Notes: generated by a model from the sequence alone, not told the origin. A DNA stretch of 64,000 nucleotides from Kineosporia aurantiaca JCM 3230 (GCA_000719025.1 JODP01000010.1:165287-229286), one strand, 5' to 3'. Positions 25,258 to 33,301 are shown, counted from the stretch's first letter. Numbers and translations are program-made.

Positions 25258-25275
25258 CGTAAGCCTCTCGTAAGC
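25258..25275. promoter_or_regulatory. CGTAAGC direct repeats between mannosyltransferase and Moco oxidoreductase
   Basis: CGTAAGC at 25258-25264 and again at 25269-25275, an 11-bp period. They lie at about -46 and -57 from the oxidoreductase start. In reverse complement (CTTACG) they lie at about -50 and -61 from the mannosyltransferase start. These are the same box and nearly the same distances as at 19880-19922. Confidence 0.6.
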
Positions 25276-25307
25276 GATGGACGCCCCTCTGGACGCGTGA
25301 AGCGTCC

Positions 25308-25313
25308 TACCGT
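25308..25313 (+). promoter_or_regulatory. -10 box of the Moco oxidoreductase gene
   Basis: TACCGT is followed by six bases and ATG 25320; leaderless start predicted. Confidence 0.45.
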
Positions 25314-25319
25314 CGCCTC

Positions 25320-26507
25320 ATGGCCGTCGAGCACGCAAACATCCTGGAGCGGATCCTCAGTAACGCCGGGCCGCCCCGGCCGGAGGATTTCACCTCTCCC
25401 GTGCACGACGAGCGGGTCGTGGCCCGGATCGGCGTGTGGATCGGGGCCGCCATGGGGATCTGCTTCCTCACCGGACTGATCAGCCACTACCAGCAGCACC
25501 CGGTCGGATGGCTGCCCCTCGGCCCGGACCCGGCCTGGGGCTATCGACTCACCCAGGGCACGCACGTGCTGACCGGCACCCTCCTTCTCCCTCTGATCCT
25601 GGCGAAGCTGTTCTCCGCCTACCCCCGGCTGTTCTCCCGCCCACCCGTACGAGGGCTGGTTCATCTCGTGGACCGGCTGAGCGTCGGCCTGCTGATTGCC
25701 GCGACCATTTTCCAAATCGCAACCGGGCTGGCTAACACCGCCCAGTACTACCCCTGGAAACACTTCGGTTTCGTCGGAACCCACTACACCGTCGCCTGGC
25801 TGTCCGTTGGAGCGCTGTGCCTGCACATCGCCTTCAAACTGCCGGTCATCCAGCGTGCCCTGGGGCATCCGTTGGAGGACGACGAGGCCGACCATGCCCA
25901 GGGGCAGCGCCGCCGCGCCTTCCTGATCGGCGCCTTCACCGTCACCGCGGGAACCGCCCTGCTCACGGCGGGCCAAACCGTCTACCCCTTACGCCGTCTG
26001 GCCTTTCTCGCACCGCGCCGACCGGATGTTGGACCGCAGCACCTGCCCATCAACCGAACCGCCGAGGCGGCCGGCGTCCTGACCAGCGCCGCCGACCCGT
26101 CCTGGCGCCTGCACGTCTCCGGCCCCTCCGGCGACGTTCATCTCAGCCGGGCCCAGCTCACCGAAATGACCGAAGCCACCGAGCGCCTGCCCATCGCCTG
26201 CGTCGAAGGCTGGAGCGCCGACGCCACCTGGTCGGGGGTGCCCATCCGTGCTCTGGTCTCGCTCGCGGGCGGGGGACCGCACAGCACCGTGCTCGTGGAA
26301 TCACTGGAGCAGAAGGGGTACTACGCTCGAACCCAGCTTCCGGCCGCCTACGCCGCCGACCCCCGCACCCTGCTCGCCCTGCGGCTCAACGGCGAGGACT
26401 TGGCCGTTGACCACGGCTACCCGGCGCGCATCATCGCGCCCAACCGGCCCGGTGTTCTGCAGACCAAGTGGGTGGCGAAACTGACCGTCAGCCCGGAGCC
26501 GTCGTGA
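25320..26507 (+). CDS. Cytochrome b561-like / molybdopterin oxidoreductase fusion
   Basis: A 395-residue membrane enzyme. Residues about 35-180 form four TM helices with His residues suited to b-type haem (SHYQQH, THVLTGTLLLPLIL, HLVDRLSVGLL, THYTVAWLSVGALCLHIAF). At residues 197-199 is RRRAFLIGAFTVTAG, a twin-arginine-like motif before a fifth TM helix. The C-terminal half is a sulfite-oxidase-type Moco domain. Cys at about 294 in LPIACVEGWSADATW is the expected molybdenum ligand, with LNGEDLAVDHGYPARIIAPN after it. The Moco part would face outside and exchange electrons with the membrane haems. It is followed by a coupled small membrane protein. Confidence 0.86.
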   Translation: MAVEHANILERILSNAGPPRPEDFTSPVHDERVVARIGVWIGAAMGICFLTGLISHYQQHPVGWLPLGPDPAWGYRLTQGTHVLTGTLLLPLILAKLFSAYPRLFSRPPVRGLVHLVDRLSVGLLIAATIFQIATGLANTAQYYPWKHFGFVGTHYTVAWLSVGALCLHIAFKLPVIQRALGHPLEDDEADHAQGQRRRAFLIGAFTVTAGTALLTAGQTVYPLRRLAFLAPRRPDVGPQHLPINRTAEAAGVLTSAADPSWRLHVSGPSGDVHLSRAQLTEMTEATERLPIACVEGWSADATWSGVPIRALVSLAGGGPHSTVLVESLEQKGYYARTQLPAAYAADPRTLLALRLNGEDLAVDHGYPARIIAPNRPGVLQTKWVAKLTVSPEPS

Positions 26508-26938
26508 CCAGCACGACGATCACCAGAGGCGTTCTCGCCGCTGCCGGGATCGCTCTGCTGCTCCGTGGAGGGTTCATCGCCCTCCACACCATTCAGCCCG
26601 AGCAGTGGCCCGAGATCCTGATCTGGTTCGCCGGCGGCATCGTGGCCCACGACGCGGTCATCGCCCCCCTCACCCTGCTGCTCGGGCGGATCTTCCGGCC
26701 CGGTCCGGTGATCGCGGCGGGTTGGATGGCCCTGGGCGTGGCCCTGATCCTGACCTATCCGCTGCTGAAAGGCGCTGAGGTCCGGCGGAACCCGACCATC
26801 ATCCCGGACGCGCCGGTTGCCGGGCTGGCGCCGGCCCTGGCCGTGGTCGCCGTGGGCCTGCTGCTCGCCTGGGCGGTGCGACGGGTGAGATCCTCACGGC
26901 AGCGAGTCGGCTCACGGGCCGATCGTGAGAACCGGTGA
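26504..26938 (+). CDS. Small three-TM membrane protein coupled to the Moco oxidoreductase
   Basis: A 144-residue protein starting at GTG 26504, which overlaps the oxidoreductase stop (GTGA). It has three or four hydrophobic segments (about 7-22, 38-60, 67-88 and 108-128). ILIWFAGGIVAHDAVIAPLT holds a His/Asp pair in the membrane, and the tail is basic. No named family is recognised. Overlap and topology suggest a subunit or assembly partner of the haem/molybdenum enzyme. Confidence 0.75.
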   Translation: MTSTTITRGVLAAAGIALLLRGGFIALHTIQPEQWPEILIWFAGGIVAHDAVIAPLTLLLGRIFRPGPVIAAGWMALGVALILTYPLLKGAEVRRNPTIIPDAPVAGLAPALAVVAVGLLLAWAVRRVRSSRQRVGSRADRENR

Positions 26939-26947
26939 TGGGCCGGA

Positions 26948-27553
26948 TCAGGCTTCGGCGAGAGCGAGAACCGTGTCGATGGCCGTCTCCAGGACATGGG
27001 TGTCGCGCTGGACCTGCGTCATGAGCAGAGACCCCTGCAACACGGCCAGCAGCGTCACGGCCAGGCGATCGGGATCAACATCGGCCCGCAGCTGCCCGGA
27101 CGCCTGAAGGTCCGCCAGCCCGTCGCGGATCGCGTCCGACCATCGCCCGAAGCCGTCAGCCACCAAGGCCCGCGCCTGCGGGTCACTCTCGGCAAGCTGG
27201 CCGCCCAAGGATCCCAGCGGGCACCCTCCCCGGCCGTCGGATTTCCGGGCCTCGGCGACGACCATGTCCCGCCAGGCTCTGAGCCCCTCGGGTGAACCGA
27301 GATGAGCCTGGCTCTGATGGCTGACGACGGTATCGGCCTGATGGGCGACGACCGCCTTCACCAGCTCGTCCTTGTCAACGAAGTAGTGGTAGAGCTGCGA
27401 ACTGCTGACGCCGGCGGCCTTACGGACATTCTCGAGGGTTGTTCCGGGCACGCCCTGCTCATGGATCAACCGGGCGGCCGCCGTGACGATCTGGGCTCGC
27501 GTGCGAGCACCCTTGGCCGTCAGGGCAGGACGGGGAGCAGTCTCGGGCGCCAT
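26948..27553 (-). CDS. TetR-family regulator
   Basis: A 201-residue repressor beginning MAPETAPRPALTAKGARTRA at ATG 27551-27553. The helix-turn-helix spans about residues 14-60 (IVTAAARLIHEQGVPGTTLE, then AAGVSSSQLYHYFVDKDEL). The ligand domain contains GCPLGSLGGQLAESDPQARA, typical of the QacR/AcrR branch near NmrA-type reductases. TAGGCT lies seven bases before the start, so the transcript is probably leaderless. Two operator copies lie between it and the divergent NmrA gene, giving autoregulation plus control of the neighbour. The longer upstream frame runs through the operators and is rejected. Confidence 0.9.
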   Translation of the reverse strand: MAPETAPRPALTAKGARTRAQIVTAAARLIHEQGVPGTTLENVRKAAGVSSSQLYHYFVDKDELVKAVVAHQADTVVSHQSQAHLGSPEGLRAWRDMVVAEARKSDGRGGCPLGSLGGQLAESDPQARALVADGFGRWSDAIRDGLADLQASGQLRADVDPDRLAVTLLAVLQGSLLMTQVQRDTHVLETAIDTVLALAEA

Positions 27554-27572
27554 GTCGCCCAGCCTACCAGGA

Positions 27573-27622
27573 ATGGATTGCACGATCCATTTTCGTCTGC
27601 CAGAGTGGATCGCACGATCCAT
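27573..27622. promoter_or_regulatory. Twin TetR operators
   Basis: ATGGATTGCACGATCCAT at 27573-27590 and GTGGATCGCACGATCCAT at 27605-27622: two near-identical palindromes with start points 32 bp apart (three helical turns). They overlap the -35 areas of the divergent TetR and NmrA promoters. Confidence 0.75.
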
Positions 27623-27642
27623 TTCAGGCGGAAGGCAGACCC

Positions 27643-28485
27643 TTGATCCTCGTCACGACGGCCGGCAAGGTCGGAACCGAAGCTGTGCTCACCCTGGCGG
27701 CCCGGGAGGCACGCGTACGGGTACTGACCCGGCATCCGGACAAGCTCGACGCGCTGGCCGCCGCGGGCGCGGAGATCGCCGTGGGCGACCTGGACGACCC
27801 GTCCGGCATCGACCGCGCGATGGTGGGAATCTCCACCGTCCTGCTGGTCAGCCCCGCGGTGCCGGCGCAGGAGCTGAACGTCGTGGCCGGCGCGGCCCGG
27901 GCCGGCGTGGGCCACGTGGTGAAGGTGAGCAGCAAGGCCTCCGCCGACTCACCGATCGCCCGGCGGCGCGGGCAGACCGAGATCGAAGCCGGACTGATCG
28001 CCAGCGGTCTGCCCCACACAGTGCTACGCCCCAACGCCTACATGCAGAACCTGCTGGCGCTGGCCCCGGCGATCGCGGCGACCAGCAGTTTCGGTTCCGC
28101 GGCGGGCAAGGGCCGGATAGGAATGGTGGACGCTCGCGACGTCGGCGCCGTGGCGGCGCAGATCGCCGCGTCACCAGCGGGCCACGCCGGCCGGACGTAC
28201 CACCTGACCGGTCCGGAGCTGATCTCCAACTACGACGTGGCCGAGGTCCTTTCCCAGATCGTCGGGCGGAGCATCACCTACCGGGAACTGAGTTATGAGC
28301 AGAATCTGGCCGCCCTGGTCCGGGCCGGCGTCCCCGAGCCGATCGCCGTGATGAATGCCCAGGCCTTCAGCCTGATCGCCGAGGGCGACGCGGAATGGCT
28401 CAGTGACGACGTGCCTTCACTGCTGGGGCGGCCGGCTCGTTCGTTCGCACGGTTCGCCGCCGACCACGCCGCCGCCTTCTCCTGA
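27643..28485 (+). CDS. NmrA-like NAD(P)H-binding SDR
   Basis: A 280-residue atypical SDR. It begins MILVTTAGKVGTEAVLTLAA from TTG 27643, with GGAAGG seven bases upstream. There is a degenerate TAGxVG nucleotide loop, then VLTRHPDKLDALAAAGAEI and VGDLDDPSGIDRAM, and no YxxxK catalytic pair. Such proteins act as quinone/NADPH-sensing reductases (QorB-like) or redox sensors. It is divergent from and operator-linked to the TetR gene; the inducer is probably an electrophile or quinone, by family analogy. Confidence 0.87.
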   Translation: MILVTTAGKVGTEAVLTLAAREARVRVLTRHPDKLDALAAAGAEIAVGDLDDPSGIDRAMVGISTVLLVSPAVPAQELNVVAGAARAGVGHVVKVSSKASADSPIARRRGQTEIEAGLIASGLPHTVLRPNAYMQNLLALAPAIAATSSFGSAAGKGRIGMVDARDVGAVAAQIAASPAGHAGRTYHLTGPELISNYDVAEVLSQIVGRSITYRELSYEQNLAALVRAGVPEPIAVMNAQAFSLIAEGDAEWLSDDVPSLLGRPARSFARFAADHAAAFS

Positions 28486-28525
28486 TCCACGCGGGCGGGT
28501 CCACCCCAAGCAGCGTGCCGCCACC

Positions 28526-28890
28526 GTGGCCTGCACCGTCCTGGGCGGCCTGTACTTCACCGTCGTGGTGGCCAGGCCCTACGCCGCGGCGATGGGCCGC
28601 AGCGAAGAGCCGGCCTGGCAGCCACCGGCCTCGGCTTCGCCGGGCAGTTCGTCTCCACCCTGCTCGTCGTCCTGACCAGCGCCGTGCTGATCAACAGCCT
28701 CCAGGTCACCGCGCTCGGCACCGCCCTGGCCTTCGGGCTGCTGGTGGGAATCGGCTACCTGGCCGCCCAGACCCTGAACATCGCCATCAACCCGAACTTC
28801 CCCCACCCGTTCCGCTCCACCGTGCTCAACGCCCCGTACTTCCTGGCCTGCAGCCTGATCACCAGCGCCGTCATCACCCTGTTCGCCTGA
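28526..28890 (+). pseudogene. DUF1761 membrane protein, frameshifted
   Basis: The first part (frame of GTG 28526) reads ACTVLGGLYFTVVVARPYAA and AMGRSEEPAW. The rest, from about 28610 in another frame, reads GLAATGLGFAGQFVSTLLVV and later ALAFGLLVGIGYLAAQTLNI, ending SLITSAVITLFA. Together these match DUF1761 (a four-TM family of unknown function), but a single frameshift near 28605-28620 separates them and the N-terminal start is poor. It follows the NmrA gene on the same strand. It is either a real pseudogene or a sequencing error in a GC-rich run. Confidence 0.65.
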
Positions 28891-29396
28891 GCCAGCCTCA
28901 CAGTCCCGGTTCGAGCTATAGGAGAACCGTTTTCACGAGGACGCGGACGACTGCATCCGCATGATCCACGGCCCGGGACGCCGGGAGCAATTTCGTCGAC
29001 AGCGTCGGGCCCCAACCACTCCGGCAGTTCCCGCCGTTGGATCATCCTCGAATCGAGCAGTCCGGCACGGAAACCCACAATTGCTTGCGGTCGACCGACA
29101 TCACGGATAATTTAAATCGCCCATAAGCTTTCCGCTCCAGTCACTACCCCCTGACCTGGGCAGACCGGCGGACTGCAGGTCTCAGAAATTTCCTAGGAAA
29201 AAAGTGATACGCCGGGCCCGCAACAAAGGCGCGGCAATAGGAGCCCGTTTCCGGGGCTCAGCGATTGACGCAGCAACCGGGCGAAATCTACGTTTTCCAG
29301 CGACGCGCAGACGCCGCTCCGGTAGTGCTCGCCCGTCATTCCCTGTCCCCTTGCCGGTGGGTGCTGCTTGCCCGGCCGGAGATCGGAAACACTCCC
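28891..29396. other. Regulatory-looking intergenic region before the PL4 lyase gene
   Basis: About 500 bases with no supportable gene. It includes an unusually AT-rich patch (GATAATTTAAAT near 29106-29117, a possible -10 region) and a perfect 12-bp palindrome followed by an A run at 29189-29200. The lyase frame is open from 29265, but the signal-peptide-like start is at 29397. Confidence 0.45.
29189..29200. promoter_or_regulatory. Palindrome TTTCCTAGGAAA upstream of the PL4 lyase
   Basis: A perfect 12-bp palindrome followed by AAAA, about 200 bases before the lyase start and downstream of the AT-rich promoter-like patch. It has the position and size of a LacI- or GntR-type operator; no cognate regulator is adjacent. 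Confidence 0.4.
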
Positions 29397-31061
29397 ATGA
29401 GCCCCCGTCGAGTCCGTCCGGCCACGCCCGGCGGCTGGCGCCGCAAGGAGTCCCTGGCGCTGTCGTGGCGCAAGAAGTTCTCCATCGGCCTGGTCGCGGC
29501 CGCCCTGGTCGGCGCCGGCCTGTTCGCCACCCAGTCCTGGGCCTCGGACAACCCCGACATCAGCTTCGACACCGGCGCCGGCCTGACGTTCACCGTCAAC
29601 GGTGAGACCGGCGACATGAAGTCCCTCAAGCACAACGGCGTCGAGTTGTTCTCCCCCGTGGTCAAGGCCGGTGGTCAGTTCGAGTCCGGGACCAGCGCCG
29701 ACAACGTCACGTCCCAGACCTTCGCAGGCGGCCGACGCATCCTGGTCACCGCCACCGACTCCACCCGCGGTCTGACCCAGTACTACTTCGCCCGCAAGGG
29801 CGACAACACCGTCTACATGGCCACCAAGATGACCAAGACCCTGGGTGAGGCCCGGTACATCGCCCGGCTCAACAGTTCCGTGGTGCCCGCATCCGCCACC
29901 GCCGCCAACACCAGCGCGTCCACCGGCACCGTCGAGGGCGCGGACGTGTTCCGGTTCGGCGACGGCAGGACCGCCTCCAAGTTCTACAGCTCGCAGCGCC
30001 TGATCGCCCAGAAGCCCTACGGCGCAGACGGGAACGGCACCGCCGTGTACATGCTCGCCGGGACCAACGAAATGGCCTCAGGAGGGCCGTTCTTCCGCGA
30101 CATCGAGGTCAACAACGTAGGCTCGACCACCAACGTCACCCACTACCTCTTCAGCGGCCACGAGCAGACCGAGCCCATGCGCCTGGGGCTGAGCAGCCCG
30201 TACGCCCTGACCGTGACCGACGGCGCGGCACCGGCCGGCCACAGCTGGGACTTCCTGTCCGGCTACATCCCCGGACTCCTGTCGAACGCCCAGCGCGGCA
30301 ACGCCTCCGGCACCGCGAGCGGCTCCTGGCGAGGCCACCAGGGCGGCACCGTGGCCTTGGCCGGGCCGAACGGCCAGTACTGGGCCACGGTTCGTGGCGG
30401 CAAGTACATCATCGGCCATGTGCGACCGGGCACCTACACCGCCACCCTCTACGCCGGGGAACTCGCCGTCGGCGGCACCAAGACAGTGACCGTCACGGCC
30501 GGGACAACTACCCAGAACAACATGTCCGGCGACGCCCCCGCACGCGGGAGCCTGTTCCAGCTCGGCACGTTCGACGGCACCCCGAACAGTTTCCTCAACG
30601 CCGACAAGATCGAGACCATGCATCCCTCGGACCAGCGAATGTCCTCATGGGACGCCGGCACCGTCGATGTCTCGGCCGGCGCCTCCGCCTTCCCGATGGC
30701 TGAGTTCAAGGACGTGAACAGCCCTCTCGGCGTCCGGTTCCCGCTCAGTAGCGTGCCCGCAGGCGGTGTCACGCTGCGCGTCGCAGTCACCGAGAGCTTC
30801 GCCGGTGGACGCCCTCAGGTGTCGGTCGGGAGCTGGACCTCCAACGCCAGGCTCTCCCCGGCCCCGACGAGAATCGACTCACGTGGGGTCACCCGCGGCA
30901 CCTGGCGCGGCCCGAACACCACCTACACGTTCACCATCCCCGCAAACGTGCTGAAGACCGGGACGAACACGATCAACATCGGAGTGCTCAGCGGCAGTAG
31001 CGGCAGCGGCTTCCTCTCGCCGAACTTCGTCTTCGACGCGCTGGCCCTCGACCCCGCCTAA
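29397..31061 (+). CDS. Rhamnogalacturonan endolyase (PL4 family), secreted
   Basis: A 554-residue secreted polysaccharide lyase that cleaves the rhamnogalacturonan I backbone of pectin by beta-elimination. ATG 29397 gives MSPRRVRPATPGGWRRKESL, an unusually long basic leader before the hydrophobic core (FSIGLVAAALVGAGLFA) and an ASD cleavage area. Domain order is PL4: catalytic beta-sandwich to about residue 310; an FnIII-like strip (HVRPGTYTATLYAGELAVGG); then a carbohydrate-binding jelly roll. The family signature GTFDGTPNSFLNADKIETMH and PSDQRMSSW is intact. Followed by a terminator. It belongs with the other carbohydrate-active genes nearby. Confidence 0.88.
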   Translation: MSPRRVRPATPGGWRRKESLALSWRKKFSIGLVAAALVGAGLFATQSWASDNPDISFDTGAGLTFTVNGETGDMKSLKHNGVELFSPVVKAGGQFESGTSADNVTSQTFAGGRRILVTATDSTRGLTQYYFARKGDNTVYMATKMTKTLGEARYIARLNSSVVPASATAANTSASTGTVEGADVFRFGDGRTASKFYSSQRLIAQKPYGADGNGTAVYMLAGTNEMASGGPFFRDIEVNNVGSTTNVTHYLFSGHEQTEPMRLGLSSPYALTVTDGAAPAGHSWDFLSGYIPGLLSNAQRGNASGTASGSWRGHQGGTVALAGPNGQYWATVRGGKYIIGHVRPGTYTATLYAGELAVGGTKTVTVTAGTTTQNNMSGDAPARGSLFQLGTFDGTPNSFLNADKIETMHPSDQRMSSWDAGTVDVSAGASAFPMAEFKDVNSPLGVRFPLSSVPAGGVTLRVAVTESFAGGRPQVSVGSWTSNARLSPAPTRIDSRGVTRGTWRGPNTTYTFTIPANVLKTGTNTINIGVLSGSSGSGFLSPNFVFDALALDPA

Positions 31062-31096
31062 GTAGCCCACCCGCACGACCACAGCCCGATCGCGTA

Positions 31097-31127
31097 GGCT
31101 GCCCTGCCCTCGTCCGGCCGGGCAGCC
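31097..31127 (+). terminator. Hairpin after the PL4 lyase
   Basis: GGCTGCCC (31097-31104) pairs with GGGCAGCC (31120-31127) around a 15-base loop, 36 bases past the stop and before the sigma-factor gene. Confidence 0.5.
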
Positions 31128-31168
31128 GGTCCGCGTCCCCGCCCGACCAGAATCTGGAACGATCCGAG

Positions 31169-33052
31169 ATGAGCACGGCAGAGCGTAGCGAGCGGCGGCT
31201 GGTCCAGGCCGCCCAGCGCGGCGACCAGCGCGCCCGCGACCTTCTCGTCGACCGATACCTGCCCTTGGTCTACACCATGGTGGGCCGCGCTCTGAGCGGC
31301 CGGCCCGACATCGACGACGTAGTCCAGGAATGCATGCTCCGCATCGTGCGCGACCTCACCTACCTGCGCCGACCCGAACGGTTCCGCTCCTGGGTCGGAT
31401 CAATCGTGGTGGCCCGGATCAGCACCTACCGCAACGACAACCAGGCCACGGCCGACCAGACCGTCCCTCTCAGCGATATTTCCGATCCAACGACGGATTT
31501 CGAGGGTGAAACGATCCTGCGGCTACAGCTGTCCGGCCAGCGGCGAGAGGTGGCCGAAGCCGGACGATGGATGGATGACGGCGAACGCCTGGTCCTGTCC
31601 CTTTGGTGGCTCGAAACCATCAGCGAAATGGACCGTTCCGACGTCGCCGGATCCCTGGGCGTCACCGTCGCCTACGCCGGCGTCCGGATTCAACGGATGC
31701 GCACACAGCTCGACACCGCCCGGGCCGTCGTGGCCGCGCTGGCCGCCGGTGACTGCACCGACCTGGCCGGGGTCATCGGGGACTGGAACGGTCGCCCAAG
31801 TCCGTTGTGGCGCAAGCGAATCGCTCGACACGTCCGGGAATGCGCCGTTTGCGGTAACCGGACCCGGGATCGCATCCCCGCCGAGCGCCTCCTGGCCGGC
31901 TTGCTCCTGGTGCCCGTTCCCGCGCACCTCCAAGCCCGGCTGACAGCAGCAGAGATCGCGCCTATCGGCATCGGATCCAGCTCAACCGAACGCCCTCTAA
32001 ACGCCGTCTGGTCCCATCCGATCACCGCGATTACCGCGGTCATGAGTGCTGTCGCGGCGGTCGCCCTCGTCGCCACTCTTGTTCTCCACAATGCCCAGAA
32101 ACCGGATCAGCCCGGTCCCGTCGCCGCCCCACCCACCACCACCGCGGTGGCCACCACCCAACCCACGCCACCAGCGTCCTCTGCTCCCACAAAGGCGAAA
32201 ACACCTACGTCCGAGCCAACTCCGTCGCCGCCGACCATTGGACGCGCCTGGGCACGATGGCCAATGCCCAACCCGGCCAGCGAGAAGCTCCCCCATCCGG
32301 CCAGTTACACCGTCCTTAAGGACGGAACCGTCCGGGACGACGTGACCGGCATGGTCTGGCAACGCGCCGTCTCCCCCAAGGCCTACCCGTACGATCAGGC
32401 CAAGAACTACTGCACGGGACTGACACTCGACGGCGGCGGCTGGCACCTGCCCACCCGCATCGAACTCACCTCGATCATCGACCCGAGCCGATCCGCCCCG
32501 GCCATCGACACGGACGCCTTCCCCGACACCCCCTCCCAGTTCTTCTGGTCCTCCACCCCCTGGTTCACCGGCAAGACACCGCTGCGAGCCTGGACCTTCA
32601 ACTTCTACGAGGGCCTGGCCAGCAACGGCGGCCTCCAGAGCGGCGGTGGCTGGGTACGGTGCGTCCGCTCCCCCACAGGCCAGGGTCGACCCGCCTACCA
32701 GGTCACCGCGCGAACAGTGACCGACCCCGCCACCGGCCTGACCTGGCAGCGAAACACCCCGGCGGGAACCAGAACCCCGCAGGACGCCACCGCCTACTGC
32801 GCCCGCCTGGTCCTGGGCGGCAAATCCGACTGGCGCCTGCCCAGCATCAAGGAGCTGGCCACGACCGTCGACGACACCCGCGGCCACCCAGCCGTGGACG
32901 TCCAGGCCTTCCCCGACACCGTCGGCGCCGGCTGGTACTGGAGTTCAACGGACGCCGATCCCGAACCAGGACGACGCTGGGCGCTGGGCTACGACGACGG
33001 GTACACCAACTACCGCATCGCCACCACCGGCTACGTGCGTTGTGTGCGCTGA
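31169..33052 (+). CDS. ECF sigma factor fused to zinc-finger, TM helix and two DUF1566 domains
   Basis: A single 627-residue polypeptide. Sigma region 2 is at about 10-80 (RYLPLVYTMVGRALSGRPDI, DDVVQECMLRIVRDL) and region 4 at about 135-185 (LVLSLWWLETISEMDRSDVA, VTVAYAGVRIQRMRTQL). A zinc-type anti-sigma motif HVRECAVCG starts at about residue 221, a TM helix is at about 285-307, and a Pro/Thr-rich outer linker runs to about 370. Two Lcl-type DUF1566 domains follow, each with VTGMVWQR/ATGLTWQR, W-x-LPT/W-x-LPS and FFWSS/WYWSS motifs. Outside ligand sensing would be coupled to sigma release inside. It sits between a pectin lyase and a lectin gene, so a carbohydrate signal is likely. Proteolysis may be needed to free the sigma part. 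Confidence 0.88.
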   Translation: MSTAERSERRLVQAAQRGDQRARDLLVDRYLPLVYTMVGRALSGRPDIDDVVQECMLRIVRDLTYLRRPERFRSWVGSIVVARISTYRNDNQATADQTVPLSDISDPTTDFEGETILRLQLSGQRREVAEAGRWMDDGERLVLSLWWLETISEMDRSDVAGSLGVTVAYAGVRIQRMRTQLDTARAVVAALAAGDCTDLAGVIGDWNGRPSPLWRKRIARHVRECAVCGNRTRDRIPAERLLAGLLLVPVPAHLQARLTAAEIAPIGIGSSSTERPLNAVWSHPITAITAVMSAVAAVALVATLVLHNAQKPDQPGPVAAPPTTTAVATTQPTPPASSAPTKAKTPTSEPTPSPPTIGRAWARWPMPNPASEKLPHPASYTVLKDGTVRDDVTGMVWQRAVSPKAYPYDQAKNYCTGLTLDGGGWHLPTRIELTSIIDPSRSAPAIDTDAFPDTPSQFFWSSTPWFTGKTPLRAWTFNFYEGLASNGGLQSGGGWVRCVRSPTGQGRPAYQVTARTVTDPATGLTWQRNTPAGTRTPQDATAYCARLVLGGKSDWRLPSIKELATTVDDTRGHPAVDVQAFPDTVGAGWYWSSTDADPEPGRRWALGYDDGYTNYRIATTGYVRCVR

Positions 33053-33243
33053 TCTGCCGGACTGACAGAGATCTGAGGAACGGCTCTCTCGAAGGAGCGA
33101 AGGGGTAAGCCGGAGCAAGATCCCTGGCGTTCAGCGTCATTCATCCTCGGGCAGGGGAAAGTCCTGCGACCTGCGGATGAGGAGCGCATGGCCGGGTGCT
33201 GCCAGGGATGTATCCCTTCTTCTGCGGTTGGACACATAGGGAG

Positions 33244-33277
33244 CCCGGGCCGGATCCCGAGGCCTGGGTGGCCCGGG
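33244..33277 (-). terminator. Hairpin after the lectin gene
   Basis: CCCGGGCC (33244-33251) and GGCCCGGG (33270-33277) flank an 18-base loop, about 25 bases past the lectin stop on the minus strand. It could also end the sigma-fusion transcript coming from the other side. Confidence 0.4.
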
Positions 33278-33301
33278 ACCCGACCCAATGCGCTCTCCCG
33301 G

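Noticed and set aside
28891..29264. Insertion-sequence remnant
   Set aside because: No terminal inverted repeats, target duplication or transposase-like residues were found.
33053..33240. Possible riboswitch between the sigma fusion and the lectin gene
   Set aside because: Some GGGGTAA/GGGGAAAG-like strings recall c-di-AMP or other riboswitch cores, but the region lies between convergent genes and no consistent fold could be drawn.
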